From: Ascaphus truei
Taxonomy: Eukaryota > Chordata > Amphibia > Anura > Ascaphidae
Direction: 5' to 3'
Assembly (NCBI GenBank): GCA_036426205.1
Contig: CM071587.1
Span: 248,001 to 312,000, forward strand
DNA length: 64,000 bases
The notes beneath the pieces are model-generated. The model had not been told where the DNA came from. It made no database searches and saw only the letters and a program-made list of their open reading frames with translations. Positions 49,101 to 57,530 of the stretch are shown here, in pieces. Every line of letters begins with the position of its first letter. The stretch's first letter is position 1. The translations under genes and the position numbers were made by a program.

Positions 49101-52100
49101 CATACATATACACTTTAATATCTACACATATTAATAAGTTCCATTCTGGTGGGCTCAGTGGGTCGAAATTTGCCATTCTTATGCCTACGTGACTCCACAC
49201 ATTGCCAAATATCAACTCTCTGCGACCTCCAGAACTGGAGATACAGAAATGCACTTTTAAACATTAAAATACAGGATTATAATGAAACATGGGACACAGG
49301 GAACATACATTTTCCTGCATGACAAAGGTGTAAGCCACATTCCTGGACCGCAGTCCATTTAACCCCTTGCCTCCCTGGTGAGGTCAGGGGGTGGCCATAT
49401 GGGGTGCAACCCCTTTAATACCTGGGCCAACCCCCTCTCCCTCTACAGAGATGCCCAATCACATATGGTGGACAATCGTTATAATCAAATGATAGCGTTT
49501 CACACGGGCCTGTTAAGAGGAACGGAGCAACCTTTAGTTTTGTGTGAAATAATAAGTGCAAATAGCGCTCGTGGCAAACAAAATACAGTGATATACAATA
49601 TGGAACCTGTGATACAGAGTATGGTGAAGTATCCTTGAGCTGCCTGAAAGTTGATCTGGTATCTCCCAACCAGATATGGAGTCTGAGTGAAGAACCTCCT
49701 ATGGCGCGAGAAAAGAATGGAAGTGGATTCTTGTGCAAAAGTTCTTTTCTTATGCTGTGAACCTCAGAAAAGGAAGACAAGAAAGGCAAAAGACACTGCA
49801 TAGTGTATACCCAGGGACATAATATGGTGTATATATTGAGAGCATTTATTTAATAAACAATTAATAACAATTAATATAAACCATTATTAAACAGTTGATC
49901 AATCAGATGTATAAGTATAAAACTTCCACGGTGTCCCTGAGTGGCCAAAAACCTTTCCAACGCGTTTCGAAACTCCTATTGATGGTTTTCTTCCCAATAG
50001 GAGCTTCGAAACGCGTTGGAAAGGTTTTTGGCCACTCAGGGACACCGTAGCAGTGTTATCCAGGCGGTGACGTCAGCGGAGGATACGATCGAACGAACTC
50101 GTCGCAAGGAGTCCACGAGTATTGCAGGCGGTCCTCCCGCATCAACAGACGGTTGCACCCCACGGCGCGTTGTCTTCTGAAGATAAAGACCCTAAACCCT
50201 TGCGCATGTCCTACTCATGTCCGGTGAGTAGGATTTCAATTTACCACGCGGAGCAGCATATCTTCCTCAAGCACAAGCGCTTGGTAGTTTTTATCCTTAT
50301 ACATCTGATTGATAAACTGTTTTATATTAATTGTTTTATATTAATTGTTTTATTATTGTTTTATAAATATATGCTCTCAATATATACACCATATTATGTC
50401 CCTGGGTAATACACTATTGCAGTGTCTTTTGCCTTTCTTTGTCTTCCTTTTCTGAGGTTCACAGCATAAGAAAAGAACTTTTGCACAAGAATCTACTTCC
50501 ATTCTTTCCTCAGCGCCATAGGAGGTTTCTTCACGCAAACCTTTAGTTTGGTTTGATCTTTGGTCTGATTTGACGTGATGTCTCTTCTCTGGACCTGATG
50601 CCATTTTTATTTTACAAGGTAAACAGTAAAGATGACAATGGCGTGCTGGTGGATAACTGGAGCGGGGACTACGCAGATGGGGTGAGCCCAACCAGCTGGA
50701 ACAGCAGTGTCACCATCTTGAAAGAATGGTACAACAGGGGATGCCAGCCTGTTAAGTACGGGCAGTGCTGGGTGTATGGAGGTGTGCTCTGCACAGGTAA
50801 GACGCCTGCAGCTTGTACAGAGATACAAGAGAAAAGGGGGAGCACAGGTTGAGGAATGATGGGGATAACAAATATATAGTAATTAAGTTTGAGGACAAAT
50901 GTTTCCCGAACTAATAAAAGTGAGGATGGTGAAGTGTGAAATAACATAAACACTTACACGGCCTTGTGTAAATGCTGTAACATCAAGGTCCTGGATAGAT
51001 CCTACTGGGGTTTTGAGTCACAGGAAGAGACTTTGAAGCAGATGGGAACCTTATATATCCCATAAGGTTGTTACGTTCTGAAAATAATTTCAGTAATTTT
51101 TCCACTTTATTCCGTCTGGTGGTAGCGCCCGGGCATCTCCCAATGCCTGCAGCTTGTACCCAGAGCAAAATGCCTCTGTAGGGTGGCGGCATCCTGTTCT
51201 TCTAATCAAACGCACCCTCCTTGTCCACACACTGTCCACCATTACATGGGATTTTGTTTTCTTACACTGCATTGATCATAGAACGCCAAGAAAGAGGTAC
51301 AGAGATCTTAGTGTGTTTTTTTTTTACCCTAGTACTCAGGTGCTTGGGGATTCCAACACGTGTCATTACAAACTTCAATTCCGCCCAGGACAGGAATGGA
51401 AACCTGTTCATTGATTTATATTACAACAGCAACGGAAGCAGCGATGAGACTCAGCAGGATCTGATGTGGTGAATACCGATCTCTCCATTAGTTTTTGGGT
51501 TGGGTGGGAGAGATGTGGATAGATGTAAGAGGTCTCCTGCTTGACATCATTTGAGAAAGGAGGAACAATAGTTCCAAATCAGTGCTCAGACTGTGTAATC
51601 CTGGTCCAGATTATTATATAATTCCATGCATGGACCATATGAGAGTTTAGAATAAGAAGATAAATGTCCAGGACACATCAATGTTGTCTGCTTGTTAAGA
51701 CATGATCATAATCGTAAAATAGTCAGATTTACACTCCAGAACATGTCCAGAGGGGATGTCGGTGATGCAACAAAGTGGAAACTCCAGCAGACCTCCCCCC
51801 CCATCCCCCACTGCTTGTGGGATAAAGTAACTGAAGTTAGACTAAATACATATAGATATCACAACAACAGATCTTGAGAATATAGTGTGATGAATCACAT
51901 AAAGATTTTACTTACGACCCTCCATTCCGTGTGTCCATGTGTCCCGTGGATTGGCGTGCTTCCAGCCTTTCGTTGAAGTCGAATACCGTAAGTGCTTCCC
52001 ATGGGGAAGAATTAGGTGGAGCACTGCTCAAAAAAATGACGGAGGCTGGATCATAGAATAAAAATGTATTAGGTCATCAGCAACATTCTAAAAAGAAGTA

Positions 52101-55100
52101 GTGGGACAGTCTCTAATGCGTTTCGTCCAATACTGCTCTTTGACAAAGCACAGTATTGTGCGAAACACGTTAGAGACTGTCCCACTACTTCTTTTTGGAA
52201 TGTTGCTGATGACCCAATACATTTTTATTGTACAATCCAGCCTCCGTCATGTGTTTGAGCAGTGCGCCGCCTAATTCTTCCCTGATGGGAAGCACTTCCG
52301 GTATCCTGCTTGACATCAGACTGTGGGGATCAGGGTTTGCAACCCCTATTACGCTTCATTTGTCAGTGTCCCCTGTGTAGTAGTCAAATCGCAGATTATT
52401 ACTTCTACATTTGGGATCACACTGCTGGTATTTTGAATATTTCAGCCATCAATAGAGATTTCTAATAGTTGTGAAGTCTTGGAGATAATATATATATATA
52501 TTAATATATATATATATTTCCCTATTCATAATCTTCCATAATGTGAGAGAATTCCAGGTCAAGCTGACCAAGTGTTCTCCTTTTACAGGAATTTCCATGT
52601 CTGGAATGAAGCCTGGTTCATTCGAAAAGACCTGGGGTCATCTTTCAATGGCTGGCAGGTGATGGATGCAACTCCATTGGAAACAAGTGTTGGTACGAGA
52701 GGTTCTATGCATTGGATGTCACATAGGAAGGCTTTGTCTCCCCAACTCAGTGCATATCTTCTAGTGAAGGATGCAAAAAAGGCAGCTTTCTTGTCTCATG
52801 CCGGCGGCACTGAAGAAACTTAAGATTGATTTTGCAAGTTGGGATATTTAAATTCTACTCAATATAAAACCCATACATTGTCAGTCCACCATGTGACAAT
52901 GTACAATTTTTGTTGGTCTTCTTAGAATCAGCTACACGACTGAATGCAATACATCCTGTATTTTGTAGATCTTACTCAGTCCATGTTTAAAACAGCAGTG
53001 ACATCTTAAGATGAGTGAAAATGATCTCTCTTTAATGAAGGGGTTATAAGGAGTTTCCTGCTCCTTATATTAGAAGTGAGCAAGTACAGTAGTTAGCTTT
53101 GCCCTCACTCTTCATAGATTAACTCCAGCATTTTGATGCCTCAGGGATTTATCGTTGTGGGCCTGCTCCTCTTACCGCCATTAAGGAAGGAGATGTTGAT
53201 CTTAACTATGACGTGCGCTTCATGTTCGCCGCTGTGAACGCTGACCTTGCCTATTGGGTCTACTACAGTGATGGGACCAAGAAAAGGACCTCCAACGATA
53301 CCAAGTCAATCGGCAAATTCATCAGCACCAAAGCGGTTGGGAGCGATGAACGAGTAGATGTCACACACACCTACAAATATCCGGAAGGTAAAGACAGGCA
53401 TCTTCTGGTTATCATTGTATTAGCTTAGGAAGGGTCTGCATCAGTGCAAAAGTGGAGCAATTCCGGGACAAAAACTGCACCAGGTTTATCAAACCAAAAA
53501 CCCCAAACGCTATCAACTGAATTTTTTCTTTGATAAATATGTTGACCTTTCTTGCCACAGAATTGCTACACTTTTGGCTTGATCCCCAAATGTCCTGCCT
53601 TCCCACGGAGAGCTTGCAGTCCACTTGTTATGTTTGGAGACATGTAGAGACAGCTGGGGTTAATATAAGTGCACTGACCTCGTAGATAATGACCTGAAAC
53701 TGGGCGTCAAACGTGTTTCCATTTCAAAAGATCTTCAGCTCAGTGTCACTTCTTCTTCACACAATATATCGGCATATCTGTCTTTCCCCCAGGCTCCAGA
53801 GAGGAAAGAGAAGTATTTGAGAAGGCGATTAACAAGCTGTATGAATATCCCATGGTCGAGCTTGAGAAGCACTTACTCGATTTCAATAGAAGAGTTGAGG
53901 AAAAACCAAAACAGGGACAGCTCCTGTTGGGACGGTTTACACTGGCACATATTAATACTGTTGGCCAGGATATACACCTAATACTGAGCCTGAAAAACCT
54001 GATGCCTAAGAGCATTAGTGTAATGGTGAACATGACGTCTGCCACCATTCTATACACCGGGAGACGTAGGCATGTGATCTGGATGGATGCAAAATCTGCC
54101 CCTCTGGGACCTGGGGAAGGTACGTGATTTTTATGTGCAGAAAGCATTTCAATATTGGCTCAGCAACGCAGGCCAATCTGAATCCTTAGTATTCAGGGAC
54201 ATACTAAGGATTCAAATACATGTTCCTTATCTGCCGTTGGTTTGTATGTTTCTGTTCTGTTTATTGAGATGCCAGCTCTAAATTGTTTAAACTTGTAGTG
54301 GTCAGAATGAGATTAACAAGCACCATTCAGCAATATTACAATAGCGTTGCACACAGTAGCTAGAGGACCGAGGGCCTGTACATGCTCTCACTATTCCTAT
54401 TTATTTAACCCCCTCAAGAAAAACACATTTCCATCCCAATAACGTACGCCCAGTACAAGAGACATTTGACCGGAGACAACATGATCCGTGTGACGGCTTT
54501 GTGCGAGGTGGAGGGGTCAGAGGAACGGATCTTGGTGGAGAGGGACATCACCCTGGAGAAGCCCCCCATAACCATCACGGTAAGAAGAGGAATAAAAATC
54601 ACATTTGTCTCAGCCTTCTGTACATAGAGGGATCACCCACCCCGATGCCAAAGGTGGGAGTGCCATCCCAAATATCTCCAAAGACCAGACTCTACAGACA
54701 AAATTCTGAATATGAAGAAGTAGGAGGCATCTGATGTATATTTTGAACATTTTACTTCAACAAAGTTAATTCTAAATATCTAAATATAAAATGTGACTCG
54801 TCATACTGTTATCATTACTTATTCATCGCCATATTTCTATTTCTTCTGGTTAAGACCCAGAGACCAGCATGAAGATGGCTGCTTGTCACTTTTTGCAGTA
54901 CGTGTCACACTTGGGCTATAGGTTGCCAACCCTGTTGTGTATATAGGGTGATCTTTAAAAACATAACCCACAGAATTAGTGTATGTTGGTGATGAGGGCA
55001 TGTTCTTAATGTACTTCTCAGCTTCCCAGTCCGGTTGTTATAAATACCGCCATCAACGCAGTGATCGTGGTGTCCAACCCTTTCACAGAGACACTGAACT

Positions 55101-56733
55101 CGTGCTCTTTGCTGGTGGAAGGAAACGGCCTGATTGATGGACTTCTCCAAAGAGAGTAAGTCTGAACACATCCTCCTTATCTTTTCCTGGTGCACTGTGT
55201 GCTAGCAGACACATGAAACCACCTCTTACCAGCAGTGCCAATTCCTTGATGCCATCAAATCTCATCACAGACTAACCTGGCTTCTTATAATCTCAGGATT
55301 CAAACCATATTGGCACCTCACTCACACGTGGGTGTCTTGAAATGAAGAAAAAATAGGCTTCAGTGCTTTAGAGCCTCGTTGTGTCAGGGTAATTAGAAAA
55401 CTCTGGGCATGTCGACACAATGAATAATAATTTTTTAATCTAAGGGTAACTGAGAAAAGAAGAGTTGCATCCCGGTGAAATTTGGCCTGTCTCTTGTTAA
55501 ATAGAATCGCTTTACATTTGTTTTAGGGAATTCAATGTTTTATAAAGTAATGGGAGGAGCATATGGTAACTTTAATAATAATAATAGCATGTTCTTGTAT
55601 AGCACTGCTAGTTTTACGTACACGTAGTGCTTTACAGAGACATGTTGCAGGCACAAGTCCCTGCCCCGGGGAGCGTTCAATCTATGATTTTGGTGCCTAG
55701 GGCACAGGAGAGATAAAATGACTTGCCCAAGGTCACAAGGAGCCTCAGTGCCAGTAATTGTCTTTACTCACTGAGCCACTCCTTCTCCCATCTCCTAATT
55801 GATGGTGGTTTTGGTACCAGGTGGTTTTGTGATACACAATACATAGTTAGAATTACAAATGAAAGTTTTGCTATGTATCCTAGTGGCACAAACGTACTTA
55901 ATATTATCCAATCGTGACATTTTCGCTACAAAATGTACCAGCTTAATGAGAATAACTAAGGTCAAGGAGAGGGAAAGGACACTTAGTGATACTTCTAAGC
56001 ATCTTAAAGCGGCATAGGACAACTTGCCGCAGCCGATCAACCGCAGAGGGCAGCTCGCCGCCGGTCATCTTGCCACGAAGGTAACACCCTAACCTTACCC
56101 CTTACCCCAAAAGTCCCTAACGTTATGTCCTTACCTTAACCCATTAACCTGTTACCCTGGAACCCTTAGCCTTAACCCCTTACCCTAAAAAGCTAAACCT
56201 TAGCACAAAACCCTAAAACCAATAATCGGAGCCCTTACCATAAAATCCCTAACCATAGCTCCTTACCCTAACCCCGTAACTTTAACTCTTACCATAAAAA
56301 TCTTAACCTCCTTACCCTAAAACCCTTAAAGTTAACCCTTTAATAACTTACCTTAGCGGCGAGCTGGCTTTGGAGAGACGGCCGGAGGTGATTTGGCTGC
56401 AGCAAGTTGGCCAATTCTTGAAGATGGTCATCTTTAGATAGGAGTCCATAATTCACCCAAATGTAATTTGTTGTTTCCTGTAAAATAACAGTTAATTGTT
56501 TTATGGATTGAGCACTGTTCCCTGTGTGTGCGTGTGTGTTGTGTTCTGACAACATCATTGTTTTTATTTCTCATTTCAGTCTGCCAACATTAAAGCCCGG
56601 GGAAAAATGCACAGCAATCTTTGTCGTCACGCCTTTCAAGACCGGATCAAGACAGCTGCTAGTGACCTTCACATGTGACGAAATACGGAACGTGAAAGGG
56701 TCCCGCAGGATTCTGGTCGTTGGTGCTCAGTGA
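31176..56733 (+). CDS. tgm3-like: TGM3-like protein-glutamine gamma-glutamyltransferase, whole gene (13 coding exons)
   Basis: Calcium-dependent transglutaminases join glutamine side chains to lysine amines (isopeptide cross-links) in and around cells, often in epithelia. Exons of 7, 174, 249, 119, 129, 178, 136, 104, 243, 327, 161, 134 and 154 bp (stop included) join to 2115 bp, or 704 residues; human TGM3 has 693. Order: N-terminal beta-sandwich (residues 1 to ~140), catalytic core (~145-460) with C276 (YGQCWVYGG), H334 (NFHVWNE), D357 (GWQVMDATP) and W240 (DNWSG), then two beta-barrels (~480-704). Calcium-site segments NSKDDNG and [13 protein letters not shown] are present. No signal peptide or membrane segment is seen, as expected. 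All junctions are GT/AG. Closest by eye to TGM3; TGM2, 5, 6 or 7 relationships are unresolved. Exons 2-5 also occur as broken duplicates at 46.4-48.4 kb. Confidence 0.92.
31572..31785 (+). mobile_element. tRNA-derived SINE
   Basis: The head resembles a tRNA promoter: 'ggctcagtgagtaaagacac' at the A-box position and ggttcaattcc (31633-31643) as B box. The body has 'gaccttgggcaagtcacttt' and the tail 'gattgtaagctccacggggc' to 'gtaaagcgctatacaa'. A minus-strand relative lies at 55570-55790. Confidence 0.75.
33733..34312. repeat. C-rich minisatellite, about 20-bp units (intron 1)
   Basis: Repeats of 'ttcatcctctcacccccc' with variants (ttgattcgttcaccccc, ttgattatctcaccccc). The opposite strand is G-rich with repeated runs of 4-6 G. 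Confidence 0.9.
34878..35068. mobile_element. hAT-like non-autonomous element (intron 1)
   Basis: Starts caggggtggagaactc and has the 'cctcaagggcctccaacagg ... cggtggcccttgaggact' inverted layout shared with 27776 and 57531. Confidence 0.65.
35869..36133. repeat. Tandem duplication, period about 149 bp
   Basis: Two units contain 'gagagcrcattacccaccca', 'ggcttcgcttcggccttcag' and 'attaatgcc...cctctcg'. They are separated by a poly-C run at 36002-36015. Confidence 0.8.
36536..36577 (+). ncRNA. Hammerhead-like motif (AGCT stem III type)
   Basis: CCTGATGA, extra A, GGACC-loop-GGTTG, GAA, AGCT, T. It is framed by a short inverted repeat (gggagagggagtaggg at 36485 and ccctactccctctccc at 36576). 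The layout is of the Penelope 3'-end type. Duplicate at 45706-45746. Confidence 0.4.
37264..37437 (+). CDS. tgm3-like: Transglutaminase exon 2
   Basis: Acceptor ttcgacag, donor cag|gtaac, phase 1 to phase 1. It encodes the start of the beta-sandwich domain: [18 protein letters not shown], then LILRRGQPF and NVIFNCETG. The LILRRGQ block is a family hallmark. Confidence 0.95.
37441..38419. repeat. 30-bp minisatellite filling intron 2
   Basis: More than 30 units of about 30 bp, such as 'gtgacctcacacacagccaa' plus atacagcgca, begin three bases after the exon 2 donor and run nearly to exon 3. Intron 2 (37438-38450) is almost wholly this repeat. The unit length keeps the exon 2 frame open until about 37628. 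Confidence 0.93.
38451..38699 (+). CDS. tgm3-like: Transglutaminase exon 3
   Basis: Acceptor ttaaaag, donor cccag|gtaca, phase 1 to 1. It completes the beta-sandwich: [19 protein letters not shown], then [20 protein letters not shown] and YLLFNPWDP. The polypyrimidine tract is weak (acattaaaag), but the frame and homology fix the border. Confidence 0.95.
38817..38935 (+). CDS. tgm3-like: Transglutaminase exon 4
   Basis: Acceptor atattccag, donor ccag|gtacc; 119 bp, the length I recall for this exon across the family. It encodes [20 protein letters not shown], then [20 protein letters not shown], the entry to the catalytic core. Confidence 0.95.
39168..39296 (+). CDS. tgm3-like: Transglutaminase exon 5
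   Basis: Acceptor tttcctcag, donor atg|gtgag; 129 bp, phase 0 to 0. It encodes [20 protein letters not shown] and [18 protein letters not shown]; the RNDP-YV-RVL block is typical of the family. Confidence 0.95.
42890..43515. repeat. C-rich minisatellite (copy B)
   Basis: Counterpart of 33733-34312. Confidence 0.9.
44070..44252. mobile_element. hAT-like element (copy B)
   Basis: Counterpart of 34878-35068 with small deletions. Confidence 0.6.
45706..45746 (+). ncRNA. Hammerhead-like motif (copy B)
   Basis: Counterpart of 36536-36577, with one C lost from the stem II loop side. Confidence 0.35.
46422..46590 (+). pseudogene. Exon 2 duplicate, broken
   Basis: 169 bp against 174 in the intact exon. 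The acceptor AG and neighbouring bases are missing (ttcgacacccc for ttcgacagacccc). A lost T in 'gacctaaac' brings TAA into frame, and the donor has lost a G. Not usable as an exon. Confidence 0.85.
46594..47560. repeat. 30-bp minisatellite (copy B)
   Basis: Counterpart of 37441-38419. Confidence 0.9.
47599..47839 (+). pseudogene. Exon 3 duplicate, broken
   Basis: 241 bp against 249. Several single-base losses shift the frame (for example 'ccccaacgtgagcatcg' and 'ctctatccactctcccacac'). Acceptor and donor remain. Confidence 0.85.
47956..48072 (+). pseudogene. Exon 4 duplicate, broken
   Basis: 117 bp against 119. 'gctatgatgatcgagg' replaces 'gctgatgaggatcagagg', disrupting the LADEDQRKE stretch. 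Confidence 0.85.
48299..48424 (+). pseudogene. Exon 5 duplicate, broken
   Basis: 126 bp against 129. The acceptor has lost its A (tttcctcg for tttcctcag), G and A bases are lost near the start and in 'gctggaatc', and the donor gtgag has become gtaga. Confidence 0.85.
49960..50015. repeat. Centre of the intron 5 hairpin
   Basis: 'acgcgtttcgaaactcctat' and 'ataggagcttcgaaacgcgt' face each other around a short loop. The right arm continues as the reverse complement of the copy A left arm. Confidence 0.8.
50619..50796 (+). CDS. tgm3-like: Transglutaminase exon 6 (catalytic cysteine)
   Basis: Acceptor tttacaag, donor acag|gtaag; 178 bp, phase 0 to 1. It encodes [18 protein letters not shown] with W240, then [12 protein letters not shown] and [16 protein letters not shown]; catalytic Cys276 is the codon at 50766-50768. 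The usual GQCWVFA is here GQCWVYG. Confidence 0.97.
51333..51468 (+). CDS. tgm3-like: Transglutaminase exon 7
   Basis: Acceptor taccctag, donor tg|gtgaat; 136 bp, phase 1 to 2. It encodes [20 protein letters not shown] and [15 protein letters not shown], including the calcium-binding acidic loop. The AG used is the first of two nearby (a later 'ctcag' would break the frame). Confidence 0.95.
52111..52148 (-). ncRNA. Hammerhead-like motif, left palindrome arm
   Basis: The minus strand reads CTTTGTCAAAGAGCAG, loop, GGACGAAACGCATTAGAG: degenerate core with GAAACGC. It overlaps its partner on the + strand at the palindrome centre. Confidence 0.3.
52136..52173 (+). ncRNA. Hammerhead-like motif, right palindrome arm
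   Basis: CTCTTTGACAAA, stem GCAC-agtatt-GTGC, GAA, ACACGT, TAGAG. Stem II is perfect and stem I (CTCT...AGAG) possible, but the first core half deviates from CTGANGA. Confidence 0.35.
52491..52518. repeat. (TA)n microsatellite in intron 7
   Basis: Alternating TA, about 70 bp before exon 8. Confidence 0.9.
52589..52692 (+). CDS. tgm3-like: Transglutaminase exon 8 (catalytic His and Asp)
   Basis: Acceptor ttttacag, donor gttg|gtacg; 104 bp, phase 2 to 1. It encodes [19 protein letters not shown], then [17 protein letters not shown]334 (codon 52596-52598) and D357 (codon 52665-52667). Confidence 0.97.
53145..53387 (+). CDS. tgm3-like: Transglutaminase exon 9
   Basis: Acceptor gcctcag, donor gaag|gtaaa; 243 bp, phase 1 to 1. 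It encodes [35 protein letters not shown] and [20 protein letters not shown], the end of the catalytic core (CGP-S/P-EGDV and STKAVG-R-DVT-YKYPEG blocks). Confidence 0.96.
53793..54119 (+). CDS. tgm3-like: Transglutaminase exon 10
   Basis: Acceptor tttcccccag, donor gaag|gtacg; 327 bp, phase 1 to 1. It encodes a charged linker ([18 protein letters not shown] ... VEEKPKQG), where TGM3-type enzymes are proteolytically activated, then the start of beta-barrel 1 ([19 protein letters not shown]). Confidence 0.95.
54419..54579 (+). CDS. tgm3-like: Transglutaminase exon 11
   Basis: Acceptor ccctcaag, donor cacg|gtaag; 161 bp, phase 1 to 0. It encodes [20 protein letters not shown] and [18 protein letters not shown], the rest of beta-barrel 1. 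A continuous frame runs on into the intron but loses homology. Confidence 0.95.
55022..55155 (+). CDS. tgm3-like: Transglutaminase exon 12
   Basis: Acceptor acttctcag, donor gaga|gtaag; 134 bp, phase 0 to 2. It encodes [20 protein letters not shown] and [18 protein letters not shown], the start of beta-barrel 2. Confidence 0.93.
55570..55790 (-). mobile_element. tRNA-derived SINE (intron 12)
   Basis: Reverse-strand relative of 31572-31785: 'actcactgagccactccttc' (head), 'atgacttgcccaaggtcaca' (body) and 'gtagtgctttacagag' (tail). Confidence 0.7.
56011..56412. mobile_element. Inverted-repeat element with degenerate telomere-like interior (intron 12)
   Basis: Terminal segments 'gacaacttgccgcagccgat' and 'ttggctgcagcaagttggcc' are inverted copies, as are inner 'agctcgccgccgg' and 'cggcgagctgg'. 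The interior (56080-56340) is a degenerate ccctaaccctta-type repeat. No coding. Confidence 0.6.
56580..56733 (+). CDS. tgm3-like: Transglutaminase exon 13 (terminal)
   Basis: Acceptor tctcatttcag, phase 2, stop TGA at 56731-56733. It encodes [20 protein letters not shown], then [20 protein letters not shown] and ILVVGAQ, the end of beta-barrel 2 (LPTLKPGE and G-RQL-V-F-C blocks). Confidence 0.95.
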
Positions 56734-57530
56734 TTTCATGATCAGTGCCGATTTGTTGATCACTGCCCATGCCCGAAAGGCAGTGCTAGGGTAACTCCGT
56801 AATAATAGTTTCCATATGTTGTGTTAGCAGTAGAGATGGGAAAATGTTTGCTGAAATTCGAATCCGTTGCGAGTTTGCAAGTTCCTTTCATCCGTGGATC
56901 AGTCTCACAAAGGCAATTTTTTTTCCTATCACTGAAAAGCCACAGAGGGGGAGGGGGGGGGGGGAGAAGGACCTATTGCACTATATCTCCTCCAAATAAC
57001 ATACAGTATGGACAGTTATATTCAAAGAGGAGCACACCTTAGATACCTGAGAGATATGCAAAGTATATTTAAATTACTCACACCCCACACTTTCTAAAAT
57101 GATTTCCATAATGGTTATATTGACCAGACTAAGGCCTGAAGTCAGACCCAACAGGATCAGAACCCACAAGTTTGGCTATTCTGGGCAGCAGATCTAGCAG
57201 GGTGAGCTTAACCAGCTGCTGGGTAGCGCCACAATCACAGCATACTTACACACAACACAAGTCTCTCTCCTTCTCTCTCTCTCCAAATCCACAAGTGGAT
57301 TTAATATATAATTCAATGGTGGATTTCACAAAATCCGAGGTGGAACTGATGGCGGGTTAGGATGCACCTGCACCGAATGTTTTTACCGCCCAATCCATAG
57401 TCGGATTTCTGTGTGCGGATTGGATTTTCACAGGTTCGTCCATTTCTAATGTAGTTGGCAGCATTATACAAAGAAGAATATTTCAACAATGAATTACTAC
57501 TATGTTAAGATTGCGGTGTCATCTACAGCA
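56734..57530. other. 3' flank of the transglutaminase gene
   Basis: The 3' untranslated region should begin here, but I see no AATAAA within about 300 bases of the stop, so the transcript end is unresolved. A poly-G/purine run lies at 56945-56970. Confidence 0.5.

Larger units (their letters stand above)
41151..49922 (+). repeat. 8.8-kb direct duplication, copy B (indel-laden)
   Basis: Repeats 31982-40826 in order, net about 70 bp shorter, with scattered one- to few-base losses in introns, repeats and exons alike. It starts at an arbitrary point of intron 1 and ends inside the intron 5 hairpin element. Interpreted as an assembly artefact. Confidence 0.9.
40411..50550. mobile_element. Inverted-arm insertion with 16-bp target duplication, split by copy B
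   Basis: Perfect 16-bp flanks gcaaacctttagtttg lie at 40411-40426 and 50535-50550 in the same orientation. The left arm (about 40570-41110) and right arm (49986-50534) are inverted copies, both with GAAACGCGTTGG near the hairpin centre. The true element is about 1.2 kb; everything from about 41151 to about 49970 is the interposed duplicate, which even contains its own version of the left flank (about 49525). No coding sequence is recognised. Confidence 0.75.
39297..50618 (+). other. Intron 5 of the transglutaminase gene, inflated by duplication copy B
   Basis: As assembled, 11.3 kb. If copy B is removed, the intron is about 2.5 kb: unrecognised sequence at 39300-40410, then a hairpin-forming insertion with 16-bp target duplications. 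The AT-rich part near 39360-39420 could be part of an old LTR, but I cannot support that. Confidence 0.7.
51534..52319. mobile_element. Insertion with 15-bp target duplication and long palindrome (intron 7)
   Basis: The 15-bp direct repeat tcctgcttgacatca occurs at about 51535-51549 and 52304-52318. The insert begins tttgagaaagg, like the start of the insert at 20503. Its right half is a palindrome (51982-52305) whose arms both carry hammerhead-like motifs near the centre. No coding. Confidence 0.7.

Noticed and set aside
56080..56340. Interstitial telomeric sequence
   Set aside because: The repeat is degenerate and is enclosed by inverted terminal repeats, so a mobile element is the better explanation.
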